Shown here: in pieces, positions 23,925 to 32,635 of the stretch
Layout of the letters: each line of letters opens with the position of its first letter
How positions within the stretch are numbered: position 1 is the stretch's first letter
NCBI GenBank assembly: GCA_965658025.1
Contig: CBFHQL010000015.1
Location: forward strand, 1 to 37,550
Direction of reading: 5' to 3'
Length of the DNA stretch: 37,550 nucleotides
Origin: UBA3537 sp965658025
Lineage (GTDB): Bacteria; Bacteroidota; Bacteroidia; Flavobacteriales; Flavobacteriaceae
Translations under genes and position numbers: made by a program
The notes under the pieces: model-generated
Told to the model about the DNA's origin: nothing
Database searches by the model: none
The model's input: only the letters and a program-made list of their open reading frames with translations

Positions 23925-26102
23925 TTATTTAACATGCAGTGTTACTTTCTTCAAATCTTTATCAACAGATGAGGAACCAACAGAAATTGTAAACGTTCCT
24001 GGCTCCACAACTTTTATCATGTCTTGATCTAGAATATTAAGTTCATCAAAACCTAAATTGAATGTAACGGTTTTTGTTTCTCCTGGTTTTAAAGAAATAC
24101 GTTCAAAACCTTTAAGCATTTTCAAGTAACGTCCGACAGAGGCATAATCGTCCCGTACGTACATTTGGACAACTTCATCTCCTTCTTGTTGTCCTGAGTT
24201 TGTAATGTCAACAGAAACAGTTGTTGCCCCGTTGGCATCAATCGTTTCGCTTTCAAGTTTTGGTATGCCATAGGTAAAGGTTGTATAACTTAGACCATAA
24301 CCAAAAGGAAACAATGGAGATTTATCTGCATCCTTGTATAGTCCTTTCCCTGAACCTATAAAATCAGGACGCTCAAGATATGTTACAGGAACTTGTCCGA
24401 CATCTCGGGGAAAAGAAACTGTTAGCTTACCACCAGGATTAGTATCGCCAAAAATAGCATCGGCAATGGCATCACCTGAGCGCATACCTAAATACCAGGT
24501 TTCCAATATTGACGGAATATTATCTGCTATGTAATTAATTGTTAACGGACGTCCATTAATTAAGACTACAATAATTGGTTTACCCGTTTTATGGATCGCT
24601 TCAACTAATTCATTCTGAACGCCGTATAAGTTTAGGTCTGAACGATCAACGCCTTCCCCCACTGTTTTGCGGGACCCCCCAACGACAAGCACAACAGCAT
24701 CAGATTGTTTTGCGGCTGCTATGGCTTCTGGAAACCCTTTTTTAGAATTGCTCAACAGATCACAACCTTTGGCATAGTTTATTTTTACTTTCCCTTTTGT
24801 TTTACTTGTTAACCCTTCTAAGACTGACGTGTAATATGGTGGTAATCCTGAATATCCTCCCAATAAGGAATAAGTCCCTTTGCTGGGCTGCTCTTCATGC
24901 GCATTTGGTCCAATTACGGCTAAGGATTTTATGCTATTTATGTCCAATGGCAATAGATTGTTCTCATTTTTCAATAAAATAATGGCTTTTTTTGCCATTT
25001 CATATGAAAATTCCTGATGCGCTTCTCTACCCACATTTACAGTTTTGGTGTCGATCTCCTTTTGTTCTGCGTCAAATAAACCCAATTTAAATTTGGCGGT
25101 TAAAATTCGTGATGTTGCTTTGTCAACATACTTAATCAAATCAGGGTTTTGCGTTAGCGTATCCTTCAATACTTTGGAATGATACGTAGCGAGATCAATA
25201 TTTTTCCCAATTACCAAGTCCATATCGACACCCGCTTTTAAGCCTAATATAGCTGCCTTGGCTCTGGTTTCAGAGATAAAATGCATGGTCTCTATCCGTC
25301 CAATGTCGTTATTGTCGGAAACAATAAATCCGTCAAATCCTAGCTCATCGCGTAAAATATCTTGCAACAACCAAGTATTTATATGACAAGGGACCCCATT
25401 GTAATCTTGATGACCAGGCATAATGGAACCTACCTGTGCTTCTTTGATCGCAGCCTCAAAAGGTGGTAAATAAACTTCTCGCAAGCGACGCTCGGACATA
25501 TCGCTAAATCCACTATTGATACCACGACGGTTTTCAGGATATCCCACAAAATGCTTTGCTGTTGCAATAACATGATTTTCATCAAACTGCTCAACACCAG
25601 TGCCTTGTAAACCCTGTATAAATGCTACTCCCATTCTCGATACCAAATAAGGATCCTCTCCATAAGATTCTTCGACACGACCATATCTTGGATCACCAGA
25701 GATCACATCTAAATTAGGGGAATAACAATGTGTAACCCCCAATCCACGTGCTTCTAATGCAGTCTGGGTAGCCATTTCTTTGATGAGTTCAGGCTCCCAT
25801 GTAGAGCCAGCAGCAATTGCTTGAGGATAAACCGTTGTGTTACCATAATAATCTAGAACAAGCCATAGTCCGTGCAATGCTTCACCGTATTTCATGTAAG
25901 GTATTCCCAAGCGGTCATTAGGTGGTGCATCCTGGGTCATTTCGGCAATCTTTTCATCTAAAGTCATTTCTTTTAGAAGACGGTTTACCTTTTTGGCAAT
26001 TTGCGCATCTTCATTGCCTATTTTTTGCTGTTTGCCAATTTCAGTTTTACAGGAAAACAAAGTTGTAATAAAACATGTGGCTAGTATTATTTGTCTCATC
26101 AA
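23925..26102 (-). CDS. GH3 beta-glycosidase, lipoprotein
   Basis: This 725-residue GH3 enzyme removes terminal beta-linked sugars, typically glucose or xylose, by a retaining mechanism. The lipobox is LFSC (Cys18). The N-terminal TIM barrel (about 40-330) includes EALHGLW, YSPNLDV, TAKHFVGYPENRRG and the nucleophile motif GFIVSDNNDIG with Asp263. The C-terminal alpha/beta sandwich (about 365-600) carries the family pattern with VGEGVDRSDLNL, and a fibronectin III-like domain (about 640-720; QMYVRDDYASV) ends it. All three domains and the usual length are present. In ulvan degradation GH3 enzymes are reported as beta-xylosidases, but sequence alone does not fix this. It is the first gene behind the promoter at 26144-26189. 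Confidence 0.93.
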   Translation of the reverse strand: MMRQIILATCFITTLFSCKTEIGKQQKIGNEDAQIAKKVNRLLKEMTLDEKIAEMTQDAPPNDRLGIPYMKYGEALHGLWLVLDYYGNTTVYPQAIAAGSTWEPELIKEMATQTALEARGLGVTHCYSPNLDVISGDPRYGRVEESYGEDPYLVSRMGVAFIQGLQGTGVEQFDENHVIATAKHFVGYPENRRGINSGFSDMSERRLREVYLPPFEAAIKEAQVGSIMPGHQDYNGVPCHINTWLLQDILRDELGFDGFIVSDNNDIGRIETMHFISETRAKAAILGLKAGVDMDLVIGKNIDLATYHSKVLKDTLTQNPDLIKYVDKATSRILTAKFKLGLFDAEQKEIDTKTVNVGREAHQEFSYEMAKKAIILLKNENNLLPLDINSIKSLAVIGPNAHEEQPSKGTYSLLGGYSGLPPYYTSVLEGLTSKTKGKVKINYAKGCDLLSNSKKGFPEAIAAAKQSDAVVLVVGGSRKTVGEGVDRSDLNLYGVQNELVEAIHKTGKPIIVVLINGRPLTINYIADNIPSILETWYLGMRSGDAIADAIFGDTNPGGKLTVSFPRDVGQVPVTYLERPDFIGSGKGLYKDADKSPLFPFGYGLSYTTFTYGIPKLESETIDANGATTVSVDITNSGQQEGDEVVQMYVRDDYASVGRYLKMLKGFERISLKPGETKTVTFNLGFDELNILDQDMIKVVEPGTFTISVGSSSVDKDLKKVTLHVK

Positions 26103-26143
26103 TGTTTAAGATTGGTTCTGTTTGATTATGTATTAAATTTGTT

Positions 26144-26189
26144 GCAATTTAAAATTTGCAAACAAAAATTACAACCTGTACTGTGCTGT
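26144..26189 (-). promoter_or_regulatory. Promoter with CAG-repeat element, GH3 operon
   Basis: Minus-strand 15-mer ACAGCACAGTACAGG (26189-26175) contains three CAG units at exact 5-base steps. TAAATTGC (26151-26144) follows at the shared spacing of 27 bases and matches 4 of 6 fixed -7 positions. The GH3 start is 41 bases downstream. It shares the 334-base divergent region 26103-26436 with the plus-strand copy; the stretch between the two elements is AT-rich and shows no gene. Confidence 0.68.
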
Positions 26190-26370
26190 ATTAATTTAAT
26201 TAACGCTGCATTCAAGCTATGTGTGATTCAATGGTAATGATTTTTTTGAAAAATTTAGGCGATTTCATCACTTTGCCTACTAAAATCATGATTTGTAAAA
26301 AATCATTTTCATTGCTAAATAAACCCCATTTACTAAATATCGTAGGGGAAATCTGTAGAAAAAAATTTTA

Positions 26371-26416
26371 TCAGTATAGTTCAGGATAGTTTTTAAATTT
26401 TATAAATTTATTTTTA
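26371..26416 (+). promoter_or_regulatory. Promoter with CAG-repeat element, PL28-like gene
   Basis: The only plus-strand copy: TCAGTATAGTTCAGG (26371-26385) followed by TATTTTTA (26409-26416), 27 bases after the C of CAGG and matching 5 of 6 fixed positions. The -7 box ends on the A of the first in-frame ATG (26416), so that ATG cannot be in the transcript and translation should begin at 26437. Confidence 0.7.
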
Positions 26417-26436
26417 TGTCATTAAATTCAAACTCA

Positions 26437-27366
26437 ATGAAAAATTCAAAATTTATTCAAAAATTAGCATCAATAACTGCAATAATTGTTTTTGTGACAG
26501 TTTATTCATGTACAGAAGATGGGCTAGGATATTCTGAAGACATAATTACCTATGAAACTCCAGCCCCCCCTTTGGAGCCAGTTTTAGATGAAGACACAAA
26601 TCAAGATCTAGATTGTCCTCCCTCAGGTGAGTTTGAAGACAATAATACCAGAAATGTAGATATCCAAAACCCTGTGAATGTTGGAACAGTTGATGATAGA
26701 AGTTGCTACTCCGATTATTCAGAAAGTACTATTTATGGAAAAACATGGGGTGTCTATAATATCACAGATGGGTCTAATCACTGGGATGCACCAAATACCC
26801 TACAACCCAGAATAGAACGCTCATTACCAAGGGCTTCAACAACAGGCGTAGGAACTTACGCCAGATTTACTGGGATTGTTAGAATTCTAGAAGCCGGTGA
26901 TGCTGGCAATTTTAATGAAGACGGAAGTTATTTAATACAGGCCAAAGGAAAACATACAGGTGGCGGTGGACCCGCAGATCCTGCTATATGCTTGTTTTTA
27001 GCCAAACCTGTATATGGGAGTGGATACAACGCAGGCAAGCAAGTGGCGTTTGATATTTATGCTGAACGTGTTTTAGAGCGCGGTGGAGTGGGCAGTGGCA
27101 GAGAAGTTGTTTTCCTAAAAACCGTTGATAAAAATGAAGAAATTAGTTTTGAACTAGAGATAGGTTTTAGAGAGGATCCTAATAACCCTGACATGAAAGT
27201 ACACTATTGTGATGCGGTAATTGGAGGAGAAGCATTTAACTGGAATATCCCAGAACCAAATAGAGGTATAGAATCTGGCATCAGATATGGTGCTTACCGC
27301 GTTAAAGGAGGTAGAGCGCAAATGAGATGGGCAGACACTACCTATGAAAAAGTTGAGATAAATTAA
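26437..27366 (+). CDS. PL28-like jelly-roll ulvan lyase, lipoprotein
   Basis: This protein is 309 residues from the ATG at 26437; the ATG at 26416 is rejected because it overlaps the -7 box and adds seven residues before a clean signal (MKNSKFIQKLAS...VYSC, lipid-accepting Cys25). A Pro/Glu/Asp-rich linker follows, then one domain of about 260 residues rich in beta strands. GKHTGGGGPADPAICLF, FDIYAERVLERGG, FELEIGFRED and the final strand GIRYGAYRVKGGRAQMRW resemble beta-jelly-roll lyases (PL7 fold), and the whole looks most like PL28, a family of ulvan lyases. The call rests on memory of the family and on the setting; other jelly-roll lyases are possible. Together with the two propeller lyases it would give the locus endo-acting cleavage by two unrelated folds. 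A TIM-barrel protein gene follows 114 bases later. Confidence 0.72.
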   Translation: MKNSKFIQKLASITAIIVFVTVYSCTEDGLGYSEDIITYETPAPPLEPVLDEDTNQDLDCPPSGEFEDNNTRNVDIQNPVNVGTVDDRSCYSDYSESTIYGKTWGVYNITDGSNHWDAPNTLQPRIERSLPRASTTGVGTYARFTGIVRILEAGDAGNFNEDGSYLIQAKGKHTGGGGPADPAICLFLAKPVYGSGYNAGKQVAFDIYAERVLERGGVGSGREVVFLKTVDKNEEISFELEIGFREDPNNPDMKVHYCDAVIGGEAFNWNIPEPNRGIESGIRYGAYRVKGGRAQMRWADTTYEKVEIN

Positions 27367-27480
27367 ATCAACTTTCGAGAATATTTACCAGTCTTGAGTA
27401 GTTTGCAACAATTTTATAGACACTCAAATTCATTACCATAAAATGGTTTCCAACTCTCTATTAAATAAGACTAATTTATC

Positions 27481-28395
27481 ATGAGAGAGAGCAGAAGAAA
27501 TGCCCTACGAAAACTTGCAGTAGCACCCGCATTGTTAACGATTCCATCAGTGTGGGGTGCCACCATTGCAAAAGATACAATTGAGCATAAGTCTCCACGT
27601 TTGCAATACAGCATAAACGCCTATTCTTTCAATGACGAATTTAAAGATGGTGCAATGAACCTCACTGACATGATGGAATTCGCTGCAGATATTGGTCTTG
27701 ACGCTGTAGATTTGACTGCCTATTACTTTTCATCTTATCCTAATCTTCCAACAAAATCTGAAATTTTTTCTTTAAAAAAAAGAGCATTAGAGCTAGGTCT
27801 TAATATTTCCTGGACTGGAGTCCGAAATAATTTCGTAACTGCAGACACAAAAGCAAGAGCAAGAGATTTAAAAATGATCAAAGACTGGCTAGAAGTTTCA
27901 TCTTCTGTTGGCTCCTCTATTTTACGAATTTTCACAGGAAGAAATCAACCCAAAGGATACTCTAAAGAACAAGTAAAAACATGGCTGGTTGAGGCTTTTA
28001 AGGAGTGTGCTCAGTATGGATCAAATCTTGGTGTAATGGCTGCCTTACAGAATCACAATGAATTCCTATTTACGGCTGACGAAGTTATCGATATCATTAA
28101 ACGTGTAGATTCAGAATGGTTTGGTCTTATTCTAGATATTTCCGGGCTTCGGACGTCTAGTGACCCTTATGCTGAGGCGGAGAAATTGGCTCCATATGCC
28201 AAATACTGGTTTATTAAAGAGCATGTGTATATCAATCAGGTAAAAACTCCTACAGATATGAAACAAATGGCGGCCTTAATAAAGCAGTCTAACTTTCGTG
28301 GTTATGTTTCTTTTGAAAGCTTATCAGACGGTAACCCTAGAGATCTTATTAAAAAAATGAAATCAGAGTTTCAATTAGAATACTCCAAAATTTAA
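27481..28395 (+). CDS. Tat-signalled sugar isomerase/epimerase-like TIM barrel
   Basis: This 304-residue protein has an N-terminal twin-arginine signal (ESRRNALRKLAVAPALL, residues 3-19), so it should be exported folded by the Tat system. The rest is a xylose-isomerase-like TIM barrel: SINAYSF at the start, ALQNHNEF (Gln190, His192), LDISGLR (Asp219), FIKEHVY (Glu247, His248) and VSFES (Glu279). These are positions where the family binds a divalent metal; the first ligand, often Glu, is Gln here. Relatives include sugar-phosphate isomerases, epimerases and 3-keto-glycoside-processing enzymes. The substrate is unknown; export of such an enzyme suggests it acts on free sugars or oligosaccharides in the periplasm. 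It follows the PL28-like gene on the same strand and may share its transcript. Confidence 0.85.
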   Translation: MRESRRNALRKLAVAPALLTIPSVWGATIAKDTIEHKSPRLQYSINAYSFNDEFKDGAMNLTDMMEFAADIGLDAVDLTAYYFSSYPNLPTKSEIFSLKKRALELGLNISWTGVRNNFVTADTKARARDLKMIKDWLEVSSSVGSSILRIFTGRNQPKGYSKEQVKTWLVEAFKECAQYGSNLGVMAALQNHNEFLFTADEVIDIIKRVDSEWFGLILDISGLRTSSDPYAEAEKLAPYAKYWFIKEHVYINQVKTPTDMKQMAALIKQSNFRGYVSFESLSDGNPRDLIKKMKSEFQLEYSKI

Positions 28396-28479
28396 TATTG
28401 TTCTGGACCAACGCTGCATGCTTTAAATCAGAAAAACATCATAGCATTACCACATAAATATTCCTTAATATGATTGATA

Positions 28480-31353
28480 TTACCTTTTTGAATAGTTTAG
28501 TGTATATTGCCCAGAGCCTAAAATCACAGCACCCTCTGTAATTTCTAACGCATTTTGCTTTCGAAGATCTTCGATTGAATTGCCATTTATTTCTAAACTT
28601 TCAAATTCTGAAGCGGTGACTAAAAGCTTTGCTCTTGTATTGAAAGGCACTTCCAAATTCATCTTTATCACGTGGTCATTAATAATCCATTTATTGATAA
28701 TATTGCCATAAGGAGTTGGAACAGACACATCTGTAGCTGTTATGCGACTTGGAAACTCTGGGTTGACAATAAACATTTTGTAACCTGGGTTAGATCCCAA
28801 AGGCTTTATACCCCCCAATGACTCATAAAAATAAGCAGAAAAACCACTGTGCATTGGGTGGTTCAATGAATTAGATGGCCCTTCTAAATTTTCCCAGATA
28901 AATTGACGTTCTGGCCATGTGGTAAATCCTGAGTTCATGACATAAGCCTGACTAGGAAAATCTGGTGTTGTTAATATTTCGTATGCCAAATCTGTCTTGC
29001 CGAATTGAGACAAAACAGTGTAGATGTATCGGTTTCCATGAATTCCTGTAGAATGATGTCCGCCTTTCCTATTCACAATATCATACACTAATCCGTTGAC
29101 CACATTGTCAATATCGCTCTCTTGTACCATATTGAACTGCAAGGCTTGAACTGTTGCAGTCTGACTTTGATACCATTTGTGTTTTGTATTGGGAATGTCC
29201 ACTAAAAATTCATTGTTAAAGGCTTTTTTTAAGGCTTCCTTTTCAGCAATCATTTTGGCCTGATACACATCGTCATTATTTAAACGAGCAAATGTTGCCA
29301 TAATTCCTAAAACATCATAGAAGTATGCATTTGCAGAAATAATAGGATCGCATTCCATGGCACTTGGATTTTTTCTTCTATCCCAAAGAGGTGGGCACCA
29401 ATCTCCCATCCCGTCTTGCATAATACCATTATCTCCTTTAAAATTTAAGTAGAAATCTGTTAAGTTTTTCATGTCTTCGTAGTATTCTTTTATGATTTCA
29501 TCATCGCCATAAAATTTATAATTATACCATGGCAGGTACATAGTAGCTACACCCCAATCTATTTTAGCATAGGTCGATGTGCGCTTTCCTGGTGCAATCA
29601 TAGTGGGAACTTTAAATTTAATTTCTGGGTTATTGTGTCCTTTTGTTGGTCGCATTTGTGTCTGTATATCTTTCATATATTTCTTGTAGAAATCGTACAT
29701 ATCGTAATTGTACAGTGCATACTCACAAAAGGCATGTGCATCTCCCAACCAACCGCATTTTTCCCGATGTGGACAATCTTCAGGAATGCCATGGAGATTA
29801 TCAACTATTGTCCATTTGCTGATATTATGCATTTTGTTGAGTAATGTGTCTGAGGAGGTGAAGCTTCCTGTTTCTTGTATATCAGTAGCAACCAAGACCG
29901 CTTTTATCATATCGGCATTTGGCTTATTGGAAATGCCTTTGATTTTTGCATATCTGAATCCGTGATAACTAAATTTTGGCTCCCAAGATTCTAACTCATC
30001 TCCTCTACAGATGTATTTGTAAATCTGTGGCATACCATTGGCTCCGCCTCCTGTAGAGCCTTGGAAAATATCTTTACCATTTGTTAGAAGTGCTTCAGTG
30101 GTTATGATTTCGATTAACTGATTTTTTTGTTCTTTAACGTTAATCTTGACCCAACCTGCAATATTTTGTCCAAAATCGACAATCCATTCACCATCTACGC
30201 CTCTGAACACTTTTTGTGGGTCAAGTACTTTCAATTTTTTAATTGGTGGTATTTGGTTGGCACTTATTTTTTTGAGTTTTGGTGATACTACTTTTGGGGT
30301 TCCCCAAGCAGTATCATCAAAATCAACGATTGACCAATCGCCTAATTCATAATTGGCATCATAGGTGTCACCACCATAAATATTATTAAATACAATCGGG
30401 CCAGTGGATTCTTTCCAAGTCTCATCAGTATAAAAGTCTGCTTCTGTTCCATCGTCATATCTTAACTTGACTAGTAACTTTACTGTTGGTGGACCATAGG
30501 CTAAATCTTTATCGGATTCAGGGTCGCGTTTCCAAGAAATATTCTGTCCGTAAAAGCCGTTACCTAATATAATACCGAAAGCATTTTTACCAGAACTAAG
30601 CGCGTCAGTGATGTCATAATTTACATAATAAGCCTGTTTATCGTAATTAGAGGGCGCTGGATCTAAAACATGGTCACCTACTTTTTCACCATTTAAATAC
30701 AACTCATAATAGCCAAGTCCACAAATGTAAGCCTGCGCATTTTCAACCGTCTTAGTAATATCAATTTCATTTCTAAAATAACTTGCGGCAAAACCATCAA
30801 CGGATTGTGACGCTTTCATTCTGCCAGTTTTGTAGTCTCTAAAGCGATGCGGTGAAGTTCTGGTGTCTGTATTTAAGGTTATCCATTGGGATTTCTCCCA
30901 ATTTTCGTCATGCATCAATCCCATTTGAAATGCTTGGGTTTCGGACCAGCGTGACTCGGAATTTGCTTCATCCCAGATTTTAACTTTCCAAAAATAGGTT
31001 GTCATAGCCTCTAGTGGTGCTCCATTATATTTTACAAATGTGGATTTTTCGCTATTTATTTTTTCTGAATTCCATACATCAGCATCACTTTCATTTAGTT
31101 GATCTTCTGAAGATGCTACAAGAATATAATAAGACGATTGCGACTTGTTGTAACCTTCAGCATTAACCACCCATGAAAAAAATGGCTGTTCACTTTCAAT
31201 TGCCGAAGGGTTCTCCTTTGAGTTTACTAAAAGTTTTTCAAATTTTAGAGAGTTACTCTTTTTACCATGATCATCGCATGAAAAAGATATTATAAGCAAT
31301 ATCAGAACATAAATTGGTTGTTTTATCATTTTAAAATAATTTTTCAACATCAC
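28480..31353 (-). CDS. GH78 alpha-L-rhamnosidase, lipoprotein
   Basis: This 957-residue GH78 enzyme is a relative of the one at 11396-14146, with the same order: fibronectin-like domain (QPFFSWVVN, TYFWKVKIWDEA), beta-sandwich domains (GLGYYELYLNGEKVGDHVLDP; GNGFYGQNISW), (alpha/alpha)6 barrel and C-terminal beta domain (VPTPYGNIINKW). The catalytic motif is DCPHREKCGWLGD with Glu531 as candidate acid and Asp526 nearby. The lipobox is SFSC (Cys26). Two start codons are possible: ATG 31353, or ATG 31329, which begins eight codons later and has an AT-rich leader. It starts 7 bases after the enolase-superfamily gene, in the same operon. It probably removes alpha-L-rhamnose from lyase products; some GH78 enzymes are specific for sulfated or uronate-linked rhamnose, which cannot be read here. 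Confidence 0.92.
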   Translation of the reverse strand: MMLKNYFKMIKQPIYVLILLIISFSCDDHGKKSNSLKFEKLLVNSKENPSAIESEQPFFSWVVNAEGYNKSQSSYYILVASSEDQLNESDADVWNSEKINSEKSTFVKYNGAPLEAMTTYFWKVKIWDEANSESRWSETQAFQMGLMHDENWEKSQWITLNTDTRTSPHRFRDYKTGRMKASQSVDGFAASYFRNEIDITKTVENAQAYICGLGYYELYLNGEKVGDHVLDPAPSNYDKQAYYVNYDITDALSSGKNAFGIILGNGFYGQNISWKRDPESDKDLAYGPPTVKLLVKLRYDDGTEADFYTDETWKESTGPIVFNNIYGGDTYDANYELGDWSIVDFDDTAWGTPKVVSPKLKKISANQIPPIKKLKVLDPQKVFRGVDGEWIVDFGQNIAGWVKINVKEQKNQLIEIITTEALLTNGKDIFQGSTGGGANGMPQIYKYICRGDELESWEPKFSYHGFRYAKIKGISNKPNADMIKAVLVATDIQETGSFTSSDTLLNKMHNISKWTIVDNLHGIPEDCPHREKCGWLGDAHAFCEYALYNYDMYDFYKKYMKDIQTQMRPTKGHNNPEIKFKVPTMIAPGKRTSTYAKIDWGVATMYLPWYNYKFYGDDEIIKEYYEDMKNLTDFYLNFKGDNGIMQDGMGDWCPPLWDRRKNPSAMECDPIISANAYFYDVLGIMATFARLNNDDVYQAKMIAEKEALKKAFNNEFLVDIPNTKHKWYQSQTATVQALQFNMVQESDIDNVVNGLVYDIVNRKGGHHSTGIHGNRYIYTVLSQFGKTDLAYEILTTPDFPSQAYVMNSGFTTWPERQFIWENLEGPSNSLNHPMHSGFSAYFYESLGGIKPLGSNPGYKMFIVNPEFPSRITATDVSVPTPYGNIINKWIINDHVIKMNLEVPFNTRAKLLVTASEFESLEINGNSIEDLRKQNALEITEGAVILGSGQYTLNYSKR

Positions 31354-31360
31354 TAATAAT

Positions 31361-32635
31361 CTAAAGGTCTATATAGAGTTCGCAAACATGTTTCAAACGT
31401 TTTTCGTCCAATTCCAAACCAAAACCAGGTGCTGGATTCAATGCGTAATATCCGTTAGGTTCTTTTTTTGTTGGTGATTTTATAATACAATCCAAATACT
31501 CCTTTGAATCTTCTTTTTTTTCTATGGCCTCTACCCATGAAGCACCAACACCAATAGCAATTTGTTGCCATGCTGAACAAGCCGGCCCCACTAAACTATC
31601 ATCGCCTATCATGATTTTTCCACCTAATGCTTTAATTTTATCTGCCAATACCACAGTTTTCTTAAAACTACCCATGGTAGATGGATGTAGGTTAAATATA
31701 CGACCCATTTTGGGCTGAATGGTTTTTAATCCTTTCCAGGCAGGCCGCATTGGTTTATCTGGTATTAGTGACAACTCTCCGACAATGCTTTGTAACTCAA
31801 TCCATTGCTGATTGGTCATATTTGCAGGGTCTTCAATAGCGTTTAGTCCATTCGACTTAAAAACATTTAGAATATCAGCTAATTCTTGTAATGAATTCCA
31901 TTTTTTGTAGCCACTGTTAACATCAGAAATCAATACTGCATCTTCGCCTATTACTCCTCTTATAATTTTAAGTAATTTTAAATCTACCGCTTCATCTCCG
32001 TACATTTTAAATTTTAGATGATGCCCTAAATTTTGTGCGATACTTTTTTCGGCTTCTTCTCTTACTTTTTTCTCGTCTTTATCCAATATACAATAGAGTC
32101 CAGGAACGGGTTTACGACCTGACAGACCTAACAATTCTACAACAGATTTATTTTGAAGTCGCCCTGATAAATCCAAAAGCCCGATATCCATAAATTCCAT
32201 CTCTTTTAAAGACGTTTTGCTCCCAGCAACCTGCTGAGATTCTAATAGATCTTGAGCCTCGACTACAGTTAATCCTTTAAATTGCTTGACATAGTTTACC
32301 CATGTGGTGGGCTTTAAATTTGGATTATTTCTTGATGCTGGAATTTCTGACCAGCCATAATGCTCTCCAGCAGAAATTTTCATGAATAAATGTTGGCGAT
32401 TGAGCCACGTTCCAAATGAAAAATATCGCGGTATATTGATGTCGTATCTAAATAATTCGATTTTCGTGATTTTTTCGTTCAGAGATTTAGTGCCACTTCT
32501 TTGGACACATGAAGACAACAAAGGATATGTTGCCCCTAGAATACCCAGAGCAGATATGTTTTTAATAAAATCCCTTCTACTTGATTTCAACAATGTCTTT
32601 TTTAAAATTAATGGTAAATAGCTTTCACTTTCCAA
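31361..32635 (-). CDS. Tat-signalled enolase-superfamily protein
   Basis: This 424-residue member of the mandelate racemase/muconate lactonizing branch abstracts a proton next to a carboxylate, as in sugar-acid dehydratases and epimerases. The barrel has a KxK motif (Lys208 and Lys210 in LKFKMYG) and metal-ligand candidates Asp238 (ISDVNSG), Glu268 (AIEDPAN) and Asp293 (LIPDKPMRP). The IMIGDDSLVGPACSAW segment near 341 closes the barrel. The N-terminus carries a twin-arginine motif (SSRRDFIKN, residues 18-26) followed by a hydrophobic stretch and SSC (Cys43), so it seems to be exported by Tat and possibly lipidated. Its frame overlaps the GH78 gene before it by 28 bases and ends 7 bases before the next GH78. 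A rhamnonate- or uronate-type acid is a guess for substrate. Confidence 0.87.
   Translation of the reverse strand: MESESYLPLILKKTLLKSSRRDFIKNISALGILGATYPLLSSCVQRSGTKSLNEKITKIELFRYDINIPRYFSFGTWLNRQHLFMKISAGEHYGWSEIPASRNNPNLKPTTWVNYVKQFKGLTVVEAQDLLESQQVAGSKTSLKEMEFMDIGLLDLSGRLQNKSVVELLGLSGRKPVPGLYCILDKDEKKVREEAEKSIAQNLGHHLKFKMYGDEAVDLKLLKIIRGVIGEDAVLISDVNSGYKKWNSLQELADILNVFKSNGLNAIEDPANMTNQQWIELQSIVGELSLIPDKPMRPAWKGLKTIQPKMGRIFNLHPSTMGSFKKTVVLADKIKALGGKIMIGDDSLVGPACSAWQQIAIGVGASWVEAIEKKEDSKEYLDCIIKSPTKKEPNGYYALNPAPGFGLELDEKRLKHVCELYIDL

Noticed and set aside
28396..28479. Bidirectional terminator between the convergent isomerase and GH78 genes
   Set aside because: No stem longer than a few bases with a flanking T-run is visible in this 84-base gap.
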